Source of the DNA: Caryophanales bacterium
GTDB lineage: Bacteria; Bacillota; Bacilli; Bacillales; Bacillaceae_J
Direction of reading: 5' to 3'
DNA length: 64,000 nucleotides
Assembly (NCBI GenBank): GCA_012840465.1
Contig: DULJ01000067.1
Location: 62,001-126,000, forward strand
The notes below the pieces were generated by a model, which was given only the letters and a program-made list of their open reading frames with translations, was not told the DNA's origin and did no database searches. This document shows, one piece after another, positions 36,566-45,596 of the stretch; within the stretch, counting starts at the first letter, position 1, and each line of letters opens with the position of its first letter. Made by a program: the position numbers and the translations under genes.

Positions 36566-36856
36566 GTGAAAAGTTTACAAGATGCTTTTTATAATTGGTT
36601 GAGCATTAAAGTAGTGAGTGATGCTAGGCCAAATGATAAAGCAGCTAAAGAGACTCTTGAACATTTTGAATTAGTATTAAAAGAGGACCACAAAATAGAA
36701 GAAGTAGTTCGCTTGGAGCATAATGAAGATTTATATTTTGTTTATTACTTATTAAATGGTGAAGAAAAGTCAATGCGGTTTCCGAAGGATCTAATCGATT
36801 CTATGTTAAATGCGATGGAAAGGGAACCACATAAATATCCGATTATGGAAGAGTAG
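36566..36856 (+). CDS. Hypothetical protein downstream of ylaH (96 residues)
   Basis: It starts with GTG at 36566, with AAGGGG upstream, only 12 nt after ylaH, so it is probably cotranscribed. The product is acidic and soluble, with a helical N terminus (LQDAFYNWLSIKVVSDARP) and a small beta part (DLYFVYYLLNGEEKSMRF). I do not recognise a named family. Confidence 0.7.
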   Translation: MKSLQDAFYNWLSIKVVSDARPNDKAAKETLEHFELVLKEDHKIEEVVRLEHNEDLYFVYYLLNGEEKSMRFPKDLIDSMLNAMEREPHKYPIMEE

Positions 36857-36857
36857 T

Positions 36858-36902
36858 AAAAAAAGCTAGCGCACTTTACCGTGTTTGCTAGCTTTTTTTG
36901 TT
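36858..36902 (+). terminator. Terminator after the ylaH operon
   Basis: A 13-bp stem AAAAAAAGCTAGC/GCTAGCTTTTTTT with a short inner CAC/GTG pair. Confidence 0.88.
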
Positions 36903-36905
36903 TTT

Positions 36906-37051
36906 GTCTAGCTCCAGCACCCAGCGACTCGAAAACTTCGCTCACCTCCCTACGATAAGTCAACATCGACTCACAAAGTTCGTCGTGTTTCCTTCATCTC
37001 AGTCGATGCGCTCCAGTTTATACGTCGCTAAACGGGCGCTTCCGCTTTTCG
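36906..37051 (-). repeat. Family C repeat, copy C8 (long form)
   Basis: The same extended layout as C4, in the opposite orientation. On the minus strand it starts 3 nt after the ylaI stop, in that gene's sense orientation. Confidence 0.85.
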
Positions 37052-37053
37052 CA

Positions 37054-37254
37054 TTACCAATCGTCACCATAATCGTGTTGCTTATATAGCTTAAACTTCC
37101 CCGTTCCTTTTCTTTCTTCGGTTCTTGTCCCAATTCTTGAGCTGCAATCTTCACACATATATGTATGGATCGGGCGGTTTCTTAATCTTTTTGCAATCGG
37201 CAATTCATCATCTATTACATTTATTTTATCACAAATGACACATTTCACTCTCAT
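37054..37254 (-). CDS. ylaI: YlaI family zinc-ribbon protein
   Basis: This 66-residue protein has two CxxC pairs (CVICDK and CEDC) and the basic stretch PIAKRLRNRPIHTY, matching YlaI. GAGGTG precedes the ATG at 37254; an ATG seven codons upstream lacks a site. It probably binds zinc. Function unknown. Confidence 0.87.
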   Translation of the reverse strand: MRVKCVICDKINVIDDELPIAKRLRNRPIHTYMCEDCSSRIGTRTEERKGTGKFKLYKQHDYGDDW

Positions 37255-37365
37255 TTCATTCACCTCGAATTTCATTATAAGTTAAATTGTAAATAAATTT
37301 AAGTATAGGTTTTAATTAGTTCTGAAAAAGGTATAGTAAATAAGAAAGTATTAACTTTCGTTAAT

Positions 37366-37454
37366 GCCTTCGGCGGATGCCTCAGATTTTTAAAGGTAGT
37401 TTTTCGAGCAAGCTCGAAAAAATCTGGGCGCAAATACGCCAAGGTGCATTTGAT
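37366..37454 (+). repeat. Family A repeat, copy A3
   Basis: It has a perfect inner hairpin TTTTTCGAGC-AA-GCTCGAAAAA, and CAGATTTTT at the left can pair with AAAAATCTG at the right in a competing structure. The core is 37422-37454. It ends 20 nt before ylaL, in sense orientation. Confidence 0.88.
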
Positions 37455-37474
37455 AAAAGAGGGAGGTTTTTTAG

Positions 37475-37942
37475 ATGGCGAATCAAGTTGAACAGCAGTT
37501 GACAGATGATCTTATGCCTTTTTTACAGAAGGAAAGATATGCAACCATTGCAACTGTTGATTTCGAAACAGATGGTCCAAATGTAAATGCGATTTCATGG
37601 GTATATGCCCCAGATCATAAAACAATATATTTTGCGGTAGATAATCGCTCAAGAATCGTTCAAAATATTAAACATAACCCGAATGTTGTGTTAACCACGA
37701 TTGCGAATGGGACTACCTATTCAGTAAGTGGAAAAGCGCACATTAAAACCGAAAAGCTTGAAGATACACCGCTTAAACTTGGATTAATCGCCATTGATGT
37801 TGAAGCGGTACGTGATGTCATGTTTTATGGTTCGAAAATTTCTGCTGATATTTCCTATGAGAAAACATATGATCAACATGCTGCGGAAAAATTGGATCGA
37901 CAAGTAATGGATGCAATGAAAAAGCTTAGTCAGGGGATTTAA
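37475..37942 (+). CDS. ylaL: Pyridoxamine 5'-phosphate oxidase family protein YlaL
   Basis: This 155-residue protein has the split-barrel flavin-binding fold (RYATIATVDFETDGPNVNAI, IYFAVDNRSRIVQNI, NPNVVLTT). It resembles B. subtilis YlaL. The flavin-type barrel suggests FMN or heme binding, but no substrate can be named. AGAGGGAGG precedes the ATG. The leader region holds repeat A3. Confidence 0.85.
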   Translation: MANQVEQQLTDDLMPFLQKERYATIATVDFETDGPNVNAISWVYAPDHKTIYFAVDNRSRIVQNIKHNPNVVLTTIANGTTYSVSGKAHIKTEKLEDTPLKLGLIAIDVEAVRDVMFYGSKISADISYEKTYDQHAAEKLDRQVMDAMKKLSQGI

Positions 37943-37963
37943 TTTCCCCGCTAAGCTTTTTCT
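37919..37963 (+). terminator. Terminator overlapping the end of ylaL
   Basis: AAAAAGCTTAG/CTAAGCTTTTT with an inner GGGGA/TCCCC stem. The left arm is inside the last codons of ylaL. Confidence 0.87.
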
Positions 37964-37966
37964 GAT

Positions 37967-38025
37967 GTCTAGCTTCAGCGGTCAGCGACTCGTAAACTTT
38001 GCTTTACGCCCGTTTCCGCATTTCG
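37967..38025 (-). repeat. Family C repeat, copy C9 (short)
   Basis: On the minus strand it starts 1-2 nt after the ylaJ stop, in that gene's sense orientation. Confidence 0.82.
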
Positions 38026-38026
38026 A

Positions 38027-38614
38027 TTATTGTGCTTTTGATTGTTCTTTTTGGATCTGATCCAGTTGGTTTTGCTCCCCTTTTTTCAACTGCTTTTCGT
38101 TTGCTTCATTGGGTCCTTCATCTGTATTAATATCATAAGGGATTTGGGGCATAAGTCGACCGACGATAGCGGCGAGTTCATTCATTACGCCTGAAACTGG
38201 TTTGCCGTTTTGAATATCTTTCCGCATATTACGAAGTCGTTCAACAGTGTCTGCATCGGCCACTACAACCGCTTTCGCTCCATAAGGGTCATCCTTTAGA
38301 GCCTCGGCTACTGAATATTTAACTGATCCAACCCGTGATCTTTCCAAATCCTTGTCGACATCAATTCCAACTACAGCATAATTTCCAGCTACAACTGCCG
38401 TAGCATCTTTTACGTCGGGATTTCTTGTCGCCAAATCAACGAGGTGCTCGGCAATTTGTTCCCCTGTCCATTGCCTATTGACATTATTGTTTGGTTGATT
38501 AACTGTTATGAAATTATTTTGTCGATTGTTAAGGGCGGTTTTTTCATCATTGTTGGCTGCGCATCCTGCCACAACAAATAAAAATAAAACGGTTGTTAAC
38601 AATATTTTTCGCAC
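38027..38614 (-). CDS. ylaJ: YhcN/YlaJ family sporulation lipoprotein
   Basis: A lipoprotein signal (lipobox VAGC, about Cys17) is followed by an Asn-rich linker and the YhcN/YlaJ domain (VAGNYAVVGIDVDKDLERSRV, DPYGAKAVVVADADTVERL). Family members are linked to the spore or germination proteins. GTG 38614 is chosen because TTGGAG lies just upstream; the longer frame to 38644 has no site. Confidence 0.87.
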   Translation of the reverse strand: MRKILLTTVLFLFVVAGCAANNDEKTALNNRQNNFITVNQPNNNVNRQWTGEQIAEHLVDLATRNPDVKDATAVVAGNYAVVGIDVDKDLERSRVGSVKYSVAEALKDDPYGAKAVVVADADTVERLRNMRKDIQNGKPVSGVMNELAAIVGRLMPQIPYDINTDEGPNEANEKQLKKGEQNQLDQIQKEQSKAQ

Positions 38615-38668
38615 CACTTCTCCAACCTTTCCATATAATTTCACTATATTCAGAAGAATATAATGAAA

Positions 38669-38749
38669 GCCTCCGGCGAGCCTTACGATTTTCAGAGGTA
38701 GTTTTTCAAGCTAAAAATCTAGGCACAAATACGCCAAGGCGCATTTGAT
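38669..38749 (+). repeat. Family A repeat, copy A4
   Basis: It starts GCCTCCGGCGAGCC, lacks the extra hairpin module of A2 and A5, and has the core 38717-38749. It lies 132 nt before ylaK in sense orientation. Confidence 0.88.
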
Positions 38750-38881
38750 AATATAATGTTTATGATTTATTGTTCATTTATTCGTCTAAGATTATTCGTC
38801 CATTCATATATTTAAATCAAAAGCTGTCCAAATAAAATCTCCTTTTAAGATAGTCAAAAATAGAGGTCAGGGGGAGAAGTG

Positions 38882-40213
38882 TTGAAGAAAATTTATGTCC
38901 TAGATACAAACGTATTGCTTCAAGATCCGTATTCAATCTTTTCATTTGACGACAATGAAGTAGTTATACCGGCAGTAGTATTAGAAGAGGTTGACTCTAA
39001 AAAGAGAAATATGGATGAGGTTGGAAGAAATGCAAGGCAAGTATCAAAACTGCTTGACCGCCTCCGGACGCAAGGTAGAATTCATCAGGGGATACCGCTC
39101 GAAAATGGCGGAACTTTTAGGATAGAATTAAATCATCGTTCCTTCATTAAGCTACAAGAGGTATTCGATGAAAAAACGAATGACAATCGCATTTTAGCCG
39201 TTGCCCTTAATCTTGATCTTGAAGAGCAAAAAAAGGAAGATGGCAGAAGAGCTATTCTTGTAAGTAAGGACGTATTAGTAAGGGTAAAGGCTGATGCAGT
39301 CGGCTTACTTGCGGAAGACTTTTTAAGTGACCGTGTTGTCGAATATGATGACAATATATATTCTGGATTTCAGATTGTTTTTATATGTAAAGATTTATTA
39401 AATGAGTTCTATGAGAAGTCAATTTTAGATATTTCGAAACTTCCGGGTTTTAGTTATTATCCAAACCAATTTATCCTTATGAAGGATGTACTTGGAACAT
39501 CTCAATCCGCTGTTGGTGTTATTGATGAAAAAGCAAAAGCCGTCAAGAAATGCTTGTACGATAAAGATCACGTCTGGGGGATCAAAGCACGAAATGTCCA
39601 ACAAATTATGGGTTTTGAAATGCTCCTAAAGCCCGATATCCCGCTCGTTACGTTAATTGGTAAAGCTGGTACAGGGAAAACTTTATTGGCACTTGCAGCC
39701 GGTCTCTACCAAACAGAGGACCTAGGACTTTATAAGAAATTATTAGTAGCTAGACCGATTGTGCCTGTAGGGAAAGATATTGGGTATTTGCCGGGTGAAA
39801 AAGAAGAAAAGTTAAGACCGTGGATGCAGCCCATTTATGATAATTTAGAGTATTTGTTTAATACGAAAAAGCCGGGAGAGTTGGATGCAATATTAGCGGG
39901 AATGGGTTCCATTCAGGTTGAAGCGCTCACATATATAAGGGGCAGGAGTATTCCTGAACAATTTATTATCATTGATGAGGCGCAAAACCTTTCTAAGCAT
40001 GAGGTAAAAACAATCTTAACGAGAGTAGGGGAAAGAAGTAAAATTGTCTTAATGGGTGATCCGGAACAAATTGACCATCCATACCTTGATGAATACAACA
40101 ATGGTTTAACCTATGTTGTTGAAAAATTCAAACAAGAAAAGATTAGCGGACATGTTCGTTTTTTGAAAGGAGAACGATCATCTTTAGCACAATTGGCAGC
40201 TGACCTGTTATAA
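38882..40213 (+). CDS. ylaK: PhoH family ATPase with PIN domain, YlaK
   Basis: The N-terminal PIN nuclease-like domain (VLDTNVLLQDP, VIPAVVLEEVDSKK, and the acidic TNDNRILAVAL, about 1-145) is fused to a C-terminal PhoH ATPase domain (Walker A IGKAGTGKTLLAL, Walker B FIIIDEAQN, sensor VLMGDPEQID). The combination points to an RNA-processing or decay factor (PhoH2-like). 443 residues. TTG 38882 follows AGGGGGAG; a GTG one codon earlier is also in frame. Repeat C10 begins right after the stop. Confidence 0.92.
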   Translation: MKKIYVLDTNVLLQDPYSIFSFDDNEVVIPAVVLEEVDSKKRNMDEVGRNARQVSKLLDRLRTQGRIHQGIPLENGGTFRIELNHRSFIKLQEVFDEKTNDNRILAVALNLDLEEQKKEDGRRAILVSKDVLVRVKADAVGLLAEDFLSDRVVEYDDNIYSGFQIVFICKDLLNEFYEKSILDISKLPGFSYYPNQFILMKDVLGTSQSAVGVIDEKAKAVKKCLYDKDHVWGIKARNVQQIMGFEMLLKPDIPLVTLIGKAGTGKTLLALAAGLYQTEDLGLYKKLLVARPIVPVGKDIGYLPGEKEEKLRPWMQPIYDNLEYLFNTKKPGELDAILAGMGSIQVEALTYIRGRSIPEQFIIIDEAQNLSKHEVKTILTRVGERSKIVLMGDPEQIDHPYLDEYNNGLTYVVEKFKQEKISGHVRFLKGERSSLAQLAADLL

Positions 40214-40272
40214 GAAAAGCGGAAGCACCCGTTTAGCGAAGTTTACTAGTCGCTGGGTCCCAGAGCTAGACA
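40214..40272 (+). repeat. Family C repeat, copy C10 (short)
   Basis: GAAAAGCGGAAGC begins immediately after the ylaK stop codon, in sense orientation. Confidence 0.87.
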
Positions 40273-40398
40273 GCTATAAAAATCCCTCTTTTACCCGTAT
40301 AATTATTATGCGGTGTCCATTGATATTCCTTGCATTTTTGCCTATAAAACGATAAGATTGAAAAATAGAAATGGACTTGTTTTTATTGGAGGGATTAC

Positions 40399-40683
40399 AT
40401 GTCTAGAGAGGTTGCCTTAGATCATAAAGAAAAGGCATATGCCCTTCTTAAGGCTGATGCTGATAAAATATTGAAGCTTATTAAAGTGCAAATGGACAAT
40501 TTAACAATGCCCCAATGCCCTTTATATGAGGAAGTTTTAGATACCCAAATGTTTGGGTTGTCACGGGAAATAGATTTTGCTGTACGGCTTGGGTTAGTGA
40601 AAGATATAAATGGGAAAGCATTACTTGAGTCATTGGAAAGAGAGTTATCAGCCCTACATGAAGCATCTTTAAAAAATAAGTAA
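40399..40683 (+). CDS. ylaN: YlaN family (UPF0358) protein
   Basis: This 94-residue helical protein ([40 protein letters not shown]) matches YlaN. In B. subtilis and Staphylococcus it is tied to iron homeostasis and has been reported to act on Fur. GGAGGG precedes the ATG. ftsW follows. Confidence 0.9.
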   Translation: MSREVALDHKEKAYALLKADADKILKLIKVQMDNLTMPQCPLYEEVLDTQMFGLSREIDFAVRLGLVKDINGKALLESLERELSALHEASLKNK

Positions 40684-40687
40684 TCGG

Positions 40688-40723
40688 GCTGTCTTAAACG
40701 GATAAGACAGTCTCTTTTCTTTT
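40688..40723 (+). terminator. Terminator between ylaN and ftsW
   Basis: A perfect 8-bp stem CTGTCTTA/TAAGACAG is followed by TCTCTTTTCTTTT. Confidence 0.75.
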
Positions 40724-40744
40724 AGGTTGGTGAGACAAAAGAGT

Positions 40745-41893
40745 ATGGTAAAAAAAATGTTAAGATCCTATGACTATACACTTGTATTAGCGCCAATTAT
40801 TTTGAGTTTATTCGGGCTTGTAATGATCTACAGTTCAAGTATGGTTGTGGCTGTTACCGAAAAATATGAAGGAACACCGGATTTGTTTTTCATGAAACAA
40901 TTAAAATGGTTTATCATTGGGATATTTATGTACATAATCGCATTGGCTTTTCCATACAAAGTGTATAAAAGGTTTTTAAAGCTCATTTTTTTCGGTGCAC
41001 CCATAATACTTTTAGGTGTTTTGCTTTTTGGGACGACAACTAATAATGCGACAAGAGGGTTTCTGGGTATTCAACCGGCAGAGTTTATAAAACTTGGTGT
41101 TATTATTTATTTAGCTGGGGTTTTTTCAAATAAACAATCGTATATTGAAAGGTTCGTTCCGGCTTTTGGTCCACCGTTAACATTTATTATTATAATATTT
41201 TTACTAGTATACAAGCAGCCGGACCTTGGAACAGGTCTCTTAATATTAGCAACTTCAGGGATGATTATAATTTGTTCAGGTATTCGCCTTAAGCATCTTG
41301 GCCGCTTGATCCTTGTAGCTGTAGTAGGAGTAATGCTTTTATATCCATTTTTATCGGACGAGCAGTTGGGACGAATTGAAGCTGCATATAATCCTTTTCA
41401 TGAAGATATAGCTGAGTCAAACGGTTACCAACTCATTAATTCCTATATCGCTATAGCAGCAGGCGGTGTTACAGGAGAAGGATTAGGCAAGAGCATCCAA
41501 AAATTCGGCTATCTTCCCGAGCCGCATACCGACTTTATTATGGCGGTTGTTTCGGAAGAACTTGGCATCTTTGGTGTTGGTTTTGTTTTATTCATGTTAC
41601 TGCTTATTATTTGGAAGGGTTTTACTGTAGCGATGAAGGCGAATGACCCGTTCGGTAGTTTAATAGCAATTGGAATTTCGGGTATGATTGGTATTCAGTC
41701 TATCGTTAACTTAGGTGCTCTTACAGGGTTACTTCCGATTACAGGTGTTCCGTTGCCATTTGTAAGTTACGGTGGTTCATCCCTTGTCATATTAATGATA
41801 TCAATGGGGATCTTGAATAATGTTGCGATGTATTCTAGATTAAAAGGTTCAGAAAAACAGAAAAATGAAGACAAAAAGATTGCCTACCTCTAG
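40745..41893 (+). CDS. ftsW: Cell division protein FtsW, SEDS-family glycosyltransferase
   Basis: FtsW polymerises septal peptidoglycan from lipid II. This 382-residue polytopic protein has the SEDS signatures SYDYTLVLAP...MIYSSS at the N terminus, QPDLGTGLLI, and PITGVPLPFVSYGGSS at the C terminus. ATG 40745 starts MVKKMLRSYDYTL, aligned with B. subtilis FtsW; the longer frame from TTG 40727 is less likely. Its stop overlaps the end of ctaA by a few bases. In B. subtilis pycA lies between these two genes; it is absent here. Confidence 0.92.
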   Translation: MVKKMLRSYDYTLVLAPIILSLFGLVMIYSSSMVVAVTEKYEGTPDLFFMKQLKWFIIGIFMYIIALAFPYKVYKRFLKLIFFGAPIILLGVLLFGTTTNNATRGFLGIQPAEFIKLGVIIYLAGVFSNKQSYIERFVPAFGPPLTFIIIIFLLVYKQPDLGTGLLILATSGMIIICSGIRLKHLGRLILVAVVGVMLLYPFLSDEQLGRIEAAYNPFHEDIAESNGYQLINSYIAIAAGGVTGEGLGKSIQKFGYLPEPHTDFIMAVVSEELGIFGVGFVLFMLLLIIWKGFTVAMKANDPFGSLIAIGISGMIGIQSIVNLGALTGLLPITGVPLPFVSYGGSSLVILMISMGILNNVAMYSRLKGSEKQKNEDKKIAYL

Positions 41894-41904
41894 GCAATCT
41901 TTTT
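41873..41904. terminator. Bidirectional terminator spanning both coding ends of ftsW and ctaA
   Basis: A perfect 14-bp stem (41873-41886 with 41891-41904) with the loop CCTC. Its left arm lies in ftsW, its right arm in ctaA. Confidence 0.92.
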
Positions 41905-42828
41905 GTCTTTGTTCATTTCATTTTTCTTGCTTCTTGATGAAAGAAGGACAAGATAGCTTAGAACACAGAATAAAACTGTTATGAAAGTAGCGTGTGCTAA
42001 TGTAACAAATAGATTTACCCTTGTGTAAATGATTAACGCCCCTGATAAAGGCTGAAGGATTATAAGGACAATAGCGGAAATCGCACTCCAGAATAATACC
42101 CGTTTGGACCTGTAATGTTTAATAATATAAACCGACAGTATAATAACCCATGTGAAGAAAAGTAAGGCTGCAAAACGATGTCCCATTTGCACCCATTCAA
42201 ATTCATTCGATGGTAAAGAGAAAATTGCGCTATTATCGCAGAATGGAAAATCCAAACATGCCAAATGCGCCTTTTTATGACGAACGAGTGCGCCTGTGTA
42301 GACGACAACATAACAATAAATACTGATTGCATAAATTTGAGAACGTATTTTTTTATTGATAATCAACGATTCTGCGTCAAATTTTTTATCCACTTCAAAA
42401 ATGAGCAAAGTTAATAAAAAGACGGATGCAACCGAAACTAAAGAAACCCCAAAATGCAGAGCCATTATAAGTGGATCTTGTCCCCAGATAACAGCACCAG
42501 CTCCAAGTAGCGCTTGAACGATTAAGAAAAAGACCGACAAAAATGCTAGAAATTTCGTTTCTCTTATATGTCCTATCTTTCTCCAAGACCAGATTGCAAG
42601 CGACGTCACAAGAATGACCGATAATCCTGATACAAGCCTATGCGAAAGCTCAATGAGTAATTCACTATTTATTTCGCTCGGTAAAAATTGACCATGACAA
42701 AGCGGCCACGAACGTCCACAGCCCATCCCTGAACCAGTCTTTGTAACAAGGGCTCCGCCAATTAATACAAAAAGCATGACTATACTTGAAGCAACAGATA
42801 AAATTTTTAAACCTCGATTCAAGTCCAT
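41890..42828 (-). CDS. ctaA: Heme A synthase CtaA
   Basis: CtaA oxidises heme O to heme A for the terminal oxidase. The 312 residues contain eight predicted membrane segments, the heme-ligand His residues in ELSHRLVSG and the C-terminal MGHR and LAHA segments, and two Cys pairs typical of the Bacillus enzyme (CGRSWPLC and CLDFPFC). ATG 42828 follows AAAGGTG; the longer frame has no site. It is divergent from ctaB and convergent with ftsW. Confidence 0.94.
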   Translation of the reverse strand: MDLNRGLKILSVASSIVMLFVLIGGALVTKTGSGMGCGRSWPLCHGQFLPSEINSELLIELSHRLVSGLSVILVTSLAIWSWRKIGHIRETKFLAFLSVFFLIVQALLGAGAVIWGQDPLIMALHFGVSLVSVASVFLLTLLIFEVDKKFDAESLIINKKIRSQIYAISIYCYVVVYTGALVRHKKAHLACLDFPFCDNSAIFSLPSNEFEWVQMGHRFAALLFFTWVIILSVYIIKHYRSKRVLFWSAISAIVLIILQPLSGALIIYTRVNLFVTLAHATFITVLFCVLSYLVLLSSRSKKNEMNKDKKIA

Positions 42829-43353
42829 TTCACCTTCTTTCTTATACTGATTTCCAACAAAAATGATAATAATCAGTGCAAAAAAGTAATTATTCAATCC
42901 CTACTTTACGTTAAATATATCACACATACTTTGATGGAAACAGGATTTGTTTATGTCAAAAGTGTGAACACGATTATAAAAGTAACCGTATGAACATATA
43001 TTTCTTAGCGAAAGCACTATTACAACTATATTAATATCACTTTTTAACTTTTGAAATTAACTATAATAAAAAATATAATAATAGTAGTTTACCAAAAGGG
43101 ATTACGTGGTACTATGATATATGTGATAATTTTGTTAAATATGTATCTTTGGAGGTGTAAATAGTAAATTCTAGTATAAATGTAAAAATAATTTCATTAT
43201 TATTTAACAAATTCTTCATGATTTATGGTTTAATAAAGTTGAAGAATCAATTTCTATGATATTTATCACATTAGCCATATTTTTTTATGAATGTCAAAGT
43301 AGGCTATTTTTGGTCGACGTAGCTTTAGACAACGGTAAAGGAGGGAATAGTCG
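42829..43353. other. Divergent intergenic region ctaA/ctaB
   Basis: The 525-bp AT-rich region contains the promoters of ctaA and of ctaB onward. TAGCC and GGCTA around 43274-43312, followed by TTTTTGG, could form a weak leader hairpin before ctaB. No coding frame with a ribosome site was found apart from a 7-codon one at 43141. Confidence 0.55.
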
Positions 43354-44295
43354 ATGGACAACTCTAGAATTATAAATAACGCTCGGAATCCTATGTTTGA
43401 AGCTACTACTCATAGAGAGAGTGATATACAAACGACTTCATTATGGAATGACTTTCTATCACTTATTAAGATTGGAATTGTAAATTCAAATCTAATCACA
43501 GCCTTTACTGGGATTTGGCTTGCACTTTATTTTACTAACCAGACTTTTATTGAATCAATCGACAAAGTCTTACTTGGAATGTTTGGAAACGCATTGGTTA
43601 TTGCCGGTGGATGTGTTTTAAACAATTATATTGATAGTGACATTGACCATATAATGGAAAGAACAAAAACGAGGCCAACTGTGACTGGAACTATAGGAAG
43701 AACGAAGGTTCTAATACTTGGTCTTTCCTTTTCAATAATTGGTTTACTGTTATTATTAGCGGCTTCCATTCCAGCGGCGATTTATGGCTTTATTGGCTTA
43801 TTTACGTATGTTGTATTATATAGTCTTTGGACGAAGCGACGCCATCCGATCAATACAATTGTGGGAAGTATTTCTGGTGCAGCTCCTCCGTTAATTGGTT
43901 GGGCAGCAATTGATCCTAATCTTTCAATGGAAGCATGGATATTATTTCTTATTATGTTTATTTGGCAACCGCCACATTTTTATGCATTAGCAATGAAAAA
44001 ATGTGAAGAATACCGGAAAGCGGGAGTTCCTATGCTTCCTGTTGTGCGCGGATTTGCTGAAACTAAAAAGCATATCATTGCATTTGTTGCTTGCTTAGTG
44101 CCATTACCATTTTTCTTAACATCATTGGGACCAGTCTTTTTAATTGTTTCTTTGCTACTAGGCGTGGGCTGGCTAGTGATCGGGATTTATGGGTATTTCA
44201 TGAAGGATGATTTAAAATGGGCGAAATGGATGTTCATTTATTCGCTGAATTATTTAACCATTATTTTTGTTTTGATGGTTATTGTAACAATTTAA
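43354..44295 (+). CDS. ctaB: Protoheme IX farnesyltransferase (heme O synthase) CtaB
   Basis: CtaB adds a farnesyl group to heme B, making heme O. The UbiA-family prenyl-diphosphate site is NNYIDSDIDHIMERTKTRP near residue 90, and the second polar loop is TKRRHPINTIVGSISGAAPP. Seven to nine membrane segments; 313 residues. AAAGGAGGG precedes the ATG. It heads the ctaBCDEFG cluster, although a terminator separates it from ctaC. Confidence 0.94.
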   Translation: MDNSRIINNARNPMFEATTHRESDIQTTSLWNDFLSLIKIGIVNSNLITAFTGIWLALYFTNQTFIESIDKVLLGMFGNALVIAGGCVLNNYIDSDIDHIMERTKTRPTVTGTIGRTKVLILGLSFSIIGLLLLLAASIPAAIYGFIGLFTYVVLYSLWTKRRHPINTIVGSISGAAPPLIGWAAIDPNLSMEAWILFLIMFIWQPPHFYALAMKKCEEYRKAGVPMLPVVRGFAETKKHIIAFVACLVPLPFFLTSLGPVFLIVSLLLGVGWLVIGIYGYFMKDDLKWAKWMFIYSLNYLTIIFVLMVIVTI

Positions 44296-44301
44296 TGGGG
44301 T

Positions 44302-44332
44302 GCTAGTGAGAAATATCTCACTAGCAGTTTTT
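44302..44332 (+). terminator. Terminator after ctaB
   Basis: A perfect 10-bp stem GCTAGTGAGA/TCTCACTAGC is followed by AGTTTTTC. Confidence 0.85.
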
Positions 44333-44533
44333 CGACAAATTTTTTATATATTTTTATTTACTTAATATAGCAAGTATCAAAAGTCTGCAAAATACAACAA
44401 AAAGAATACATACAATATTACGACAAGCTTCTTAGTCATAAGCAGGTTATAAAATACCTATCAATTTGTTAATACTGTTGAAAGGTATTTAAAATAAATA
44501 GATTTTTTTAAAAGAAAGAGGGGTTAGGATGTA

Positions 44534-45577
44534 ATGAATCATGTAGGAAGGAAAGGCCGTTTGTTTGTGGTTGTTTCAATGCTTTTGCTAGTGTTAGCCG
44601 GCTGTAGTGGGAAACCATACTTGTCTGCTCTCACACCACAAGGGGAAAATGGTGAGATGTTGTATGACTTAATGATGTTAACAACAATACTCATGACAAT
44701 TGTTACTCTTGTAGTAGTTTTAATTTTTATTTATGTTTCAACGAAGTTTCGTAGAACAAAACAGAAAGAAAATATGATTCCAAAACAAGTAGAAGGAAGT
44801 CACAAACTTGAGATTACTTGGACTGTTATTCCTATTATTCTTTTACTAATTATTGCTGTACCGACAGTATCAGCTACATTTAAATTGGATCCTAAACAAA
44901 TTGACGTTCCAGAGGATGCAATCCATGTCAATGTAATGGGCAAGCTTTATTGGTGGGAATTTGAATATCCAGACGAGAACATTATTACTTCTCAAGATTT
45001 AGTAATCCCTGCTGGTGAAAGAGTTTATTTATCATTAATCGCCGGCGACGTTAAGCATTCGTTCTGGGTACCAGCATTAGCAGGTAAAATTGATGTAAAT
45101 ACTGACAACGAAAATGAAATGTGGATTCATGCGTATAATGAGGGAGTTTACTACGGGAAATGTACAGAGCTTTGTGGTCCTTCACATGCGCTAATGGACT
45201 TCAAAGTTAAAGTATTATCAAAAGAGGATTACAACAAATGGTTAGCGGATATGCAAAAGCCGACTGAAGTGCCTGTAGATGCTACCGCAAAAGCTGGTCA
45301 AGAAGTTTTTACAAAGAGCTGTATTGGTTGTCATGCGGTAGATTCGAATGATCCACGTCCTGCACCTGCAAGACTTGCGCCTAATCTATCCAACTTTGCA
45401 GATCGTGAACGCGTCGCTGGAATTAAAGAATTGACTCCTGAAAATGTTCACGCTTGGATTGCAGATCCTGAGGCGATCAAACCAGGAAATAAAATGAGCA
45501 ATACTTATAAATTAAACCCGGATGAAATTGAAGCGGTAACGCAATACTTGCTTACGCTTACAAAAGAATCTAAATAG
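44534..45577 (+). CDS. ctaC: Cytochrome c oxidase subunit II with fused cytochrome c domain (caa3 type)
   Basis: Subunit II accepts electrons at its CuA centre outside the membrane. It has a lipoprotein signal (LAGC, about Cys24), two transmembrane helices, a cupredoxin domain with the CuA ligands in GKCTELCGPSHALM, and a C-terminal cytochrome c domain with CIGCH and a later NKMSN Met ligand. The fusion defines caa3 oxidases. AGAGGGG precedes ATG. It is the first gene of ctaCDEF. Confidence 0.95.
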   Translation: MNHVGRKGRLFVVVSMLLLVLAGCSGKPYLSALTPQGENGEMLYDLMMLTTILMTIVTLVVVLIFIYVSTKFRRTKQKENMIPKQVEGSHKLEITWTVIPIILLLIIAVPTVSATFKLDPKQIDVPEDAIHVNVMGKLYWWEFEYPDENIITSQDLVIPAGERVYLSLIAGDVKHSFWVPALAGKIDVNTDNENEMWIHAYNEGVYYGKCTELCGPSHALMDFKVKVLSKEDYNKWLADMQKPTEVPVDATAKAGQEVFTKSCIGCHAVDSNDPRPAPARLAPNLSNFADRERVAGIKELTPENVHAWIADPEAIKPGNKMSNTYKLNPDEIEAVTQYLLTLTKESK

Positions 45578-45596
45578 GGTTAGGGAGGTTTAGATT

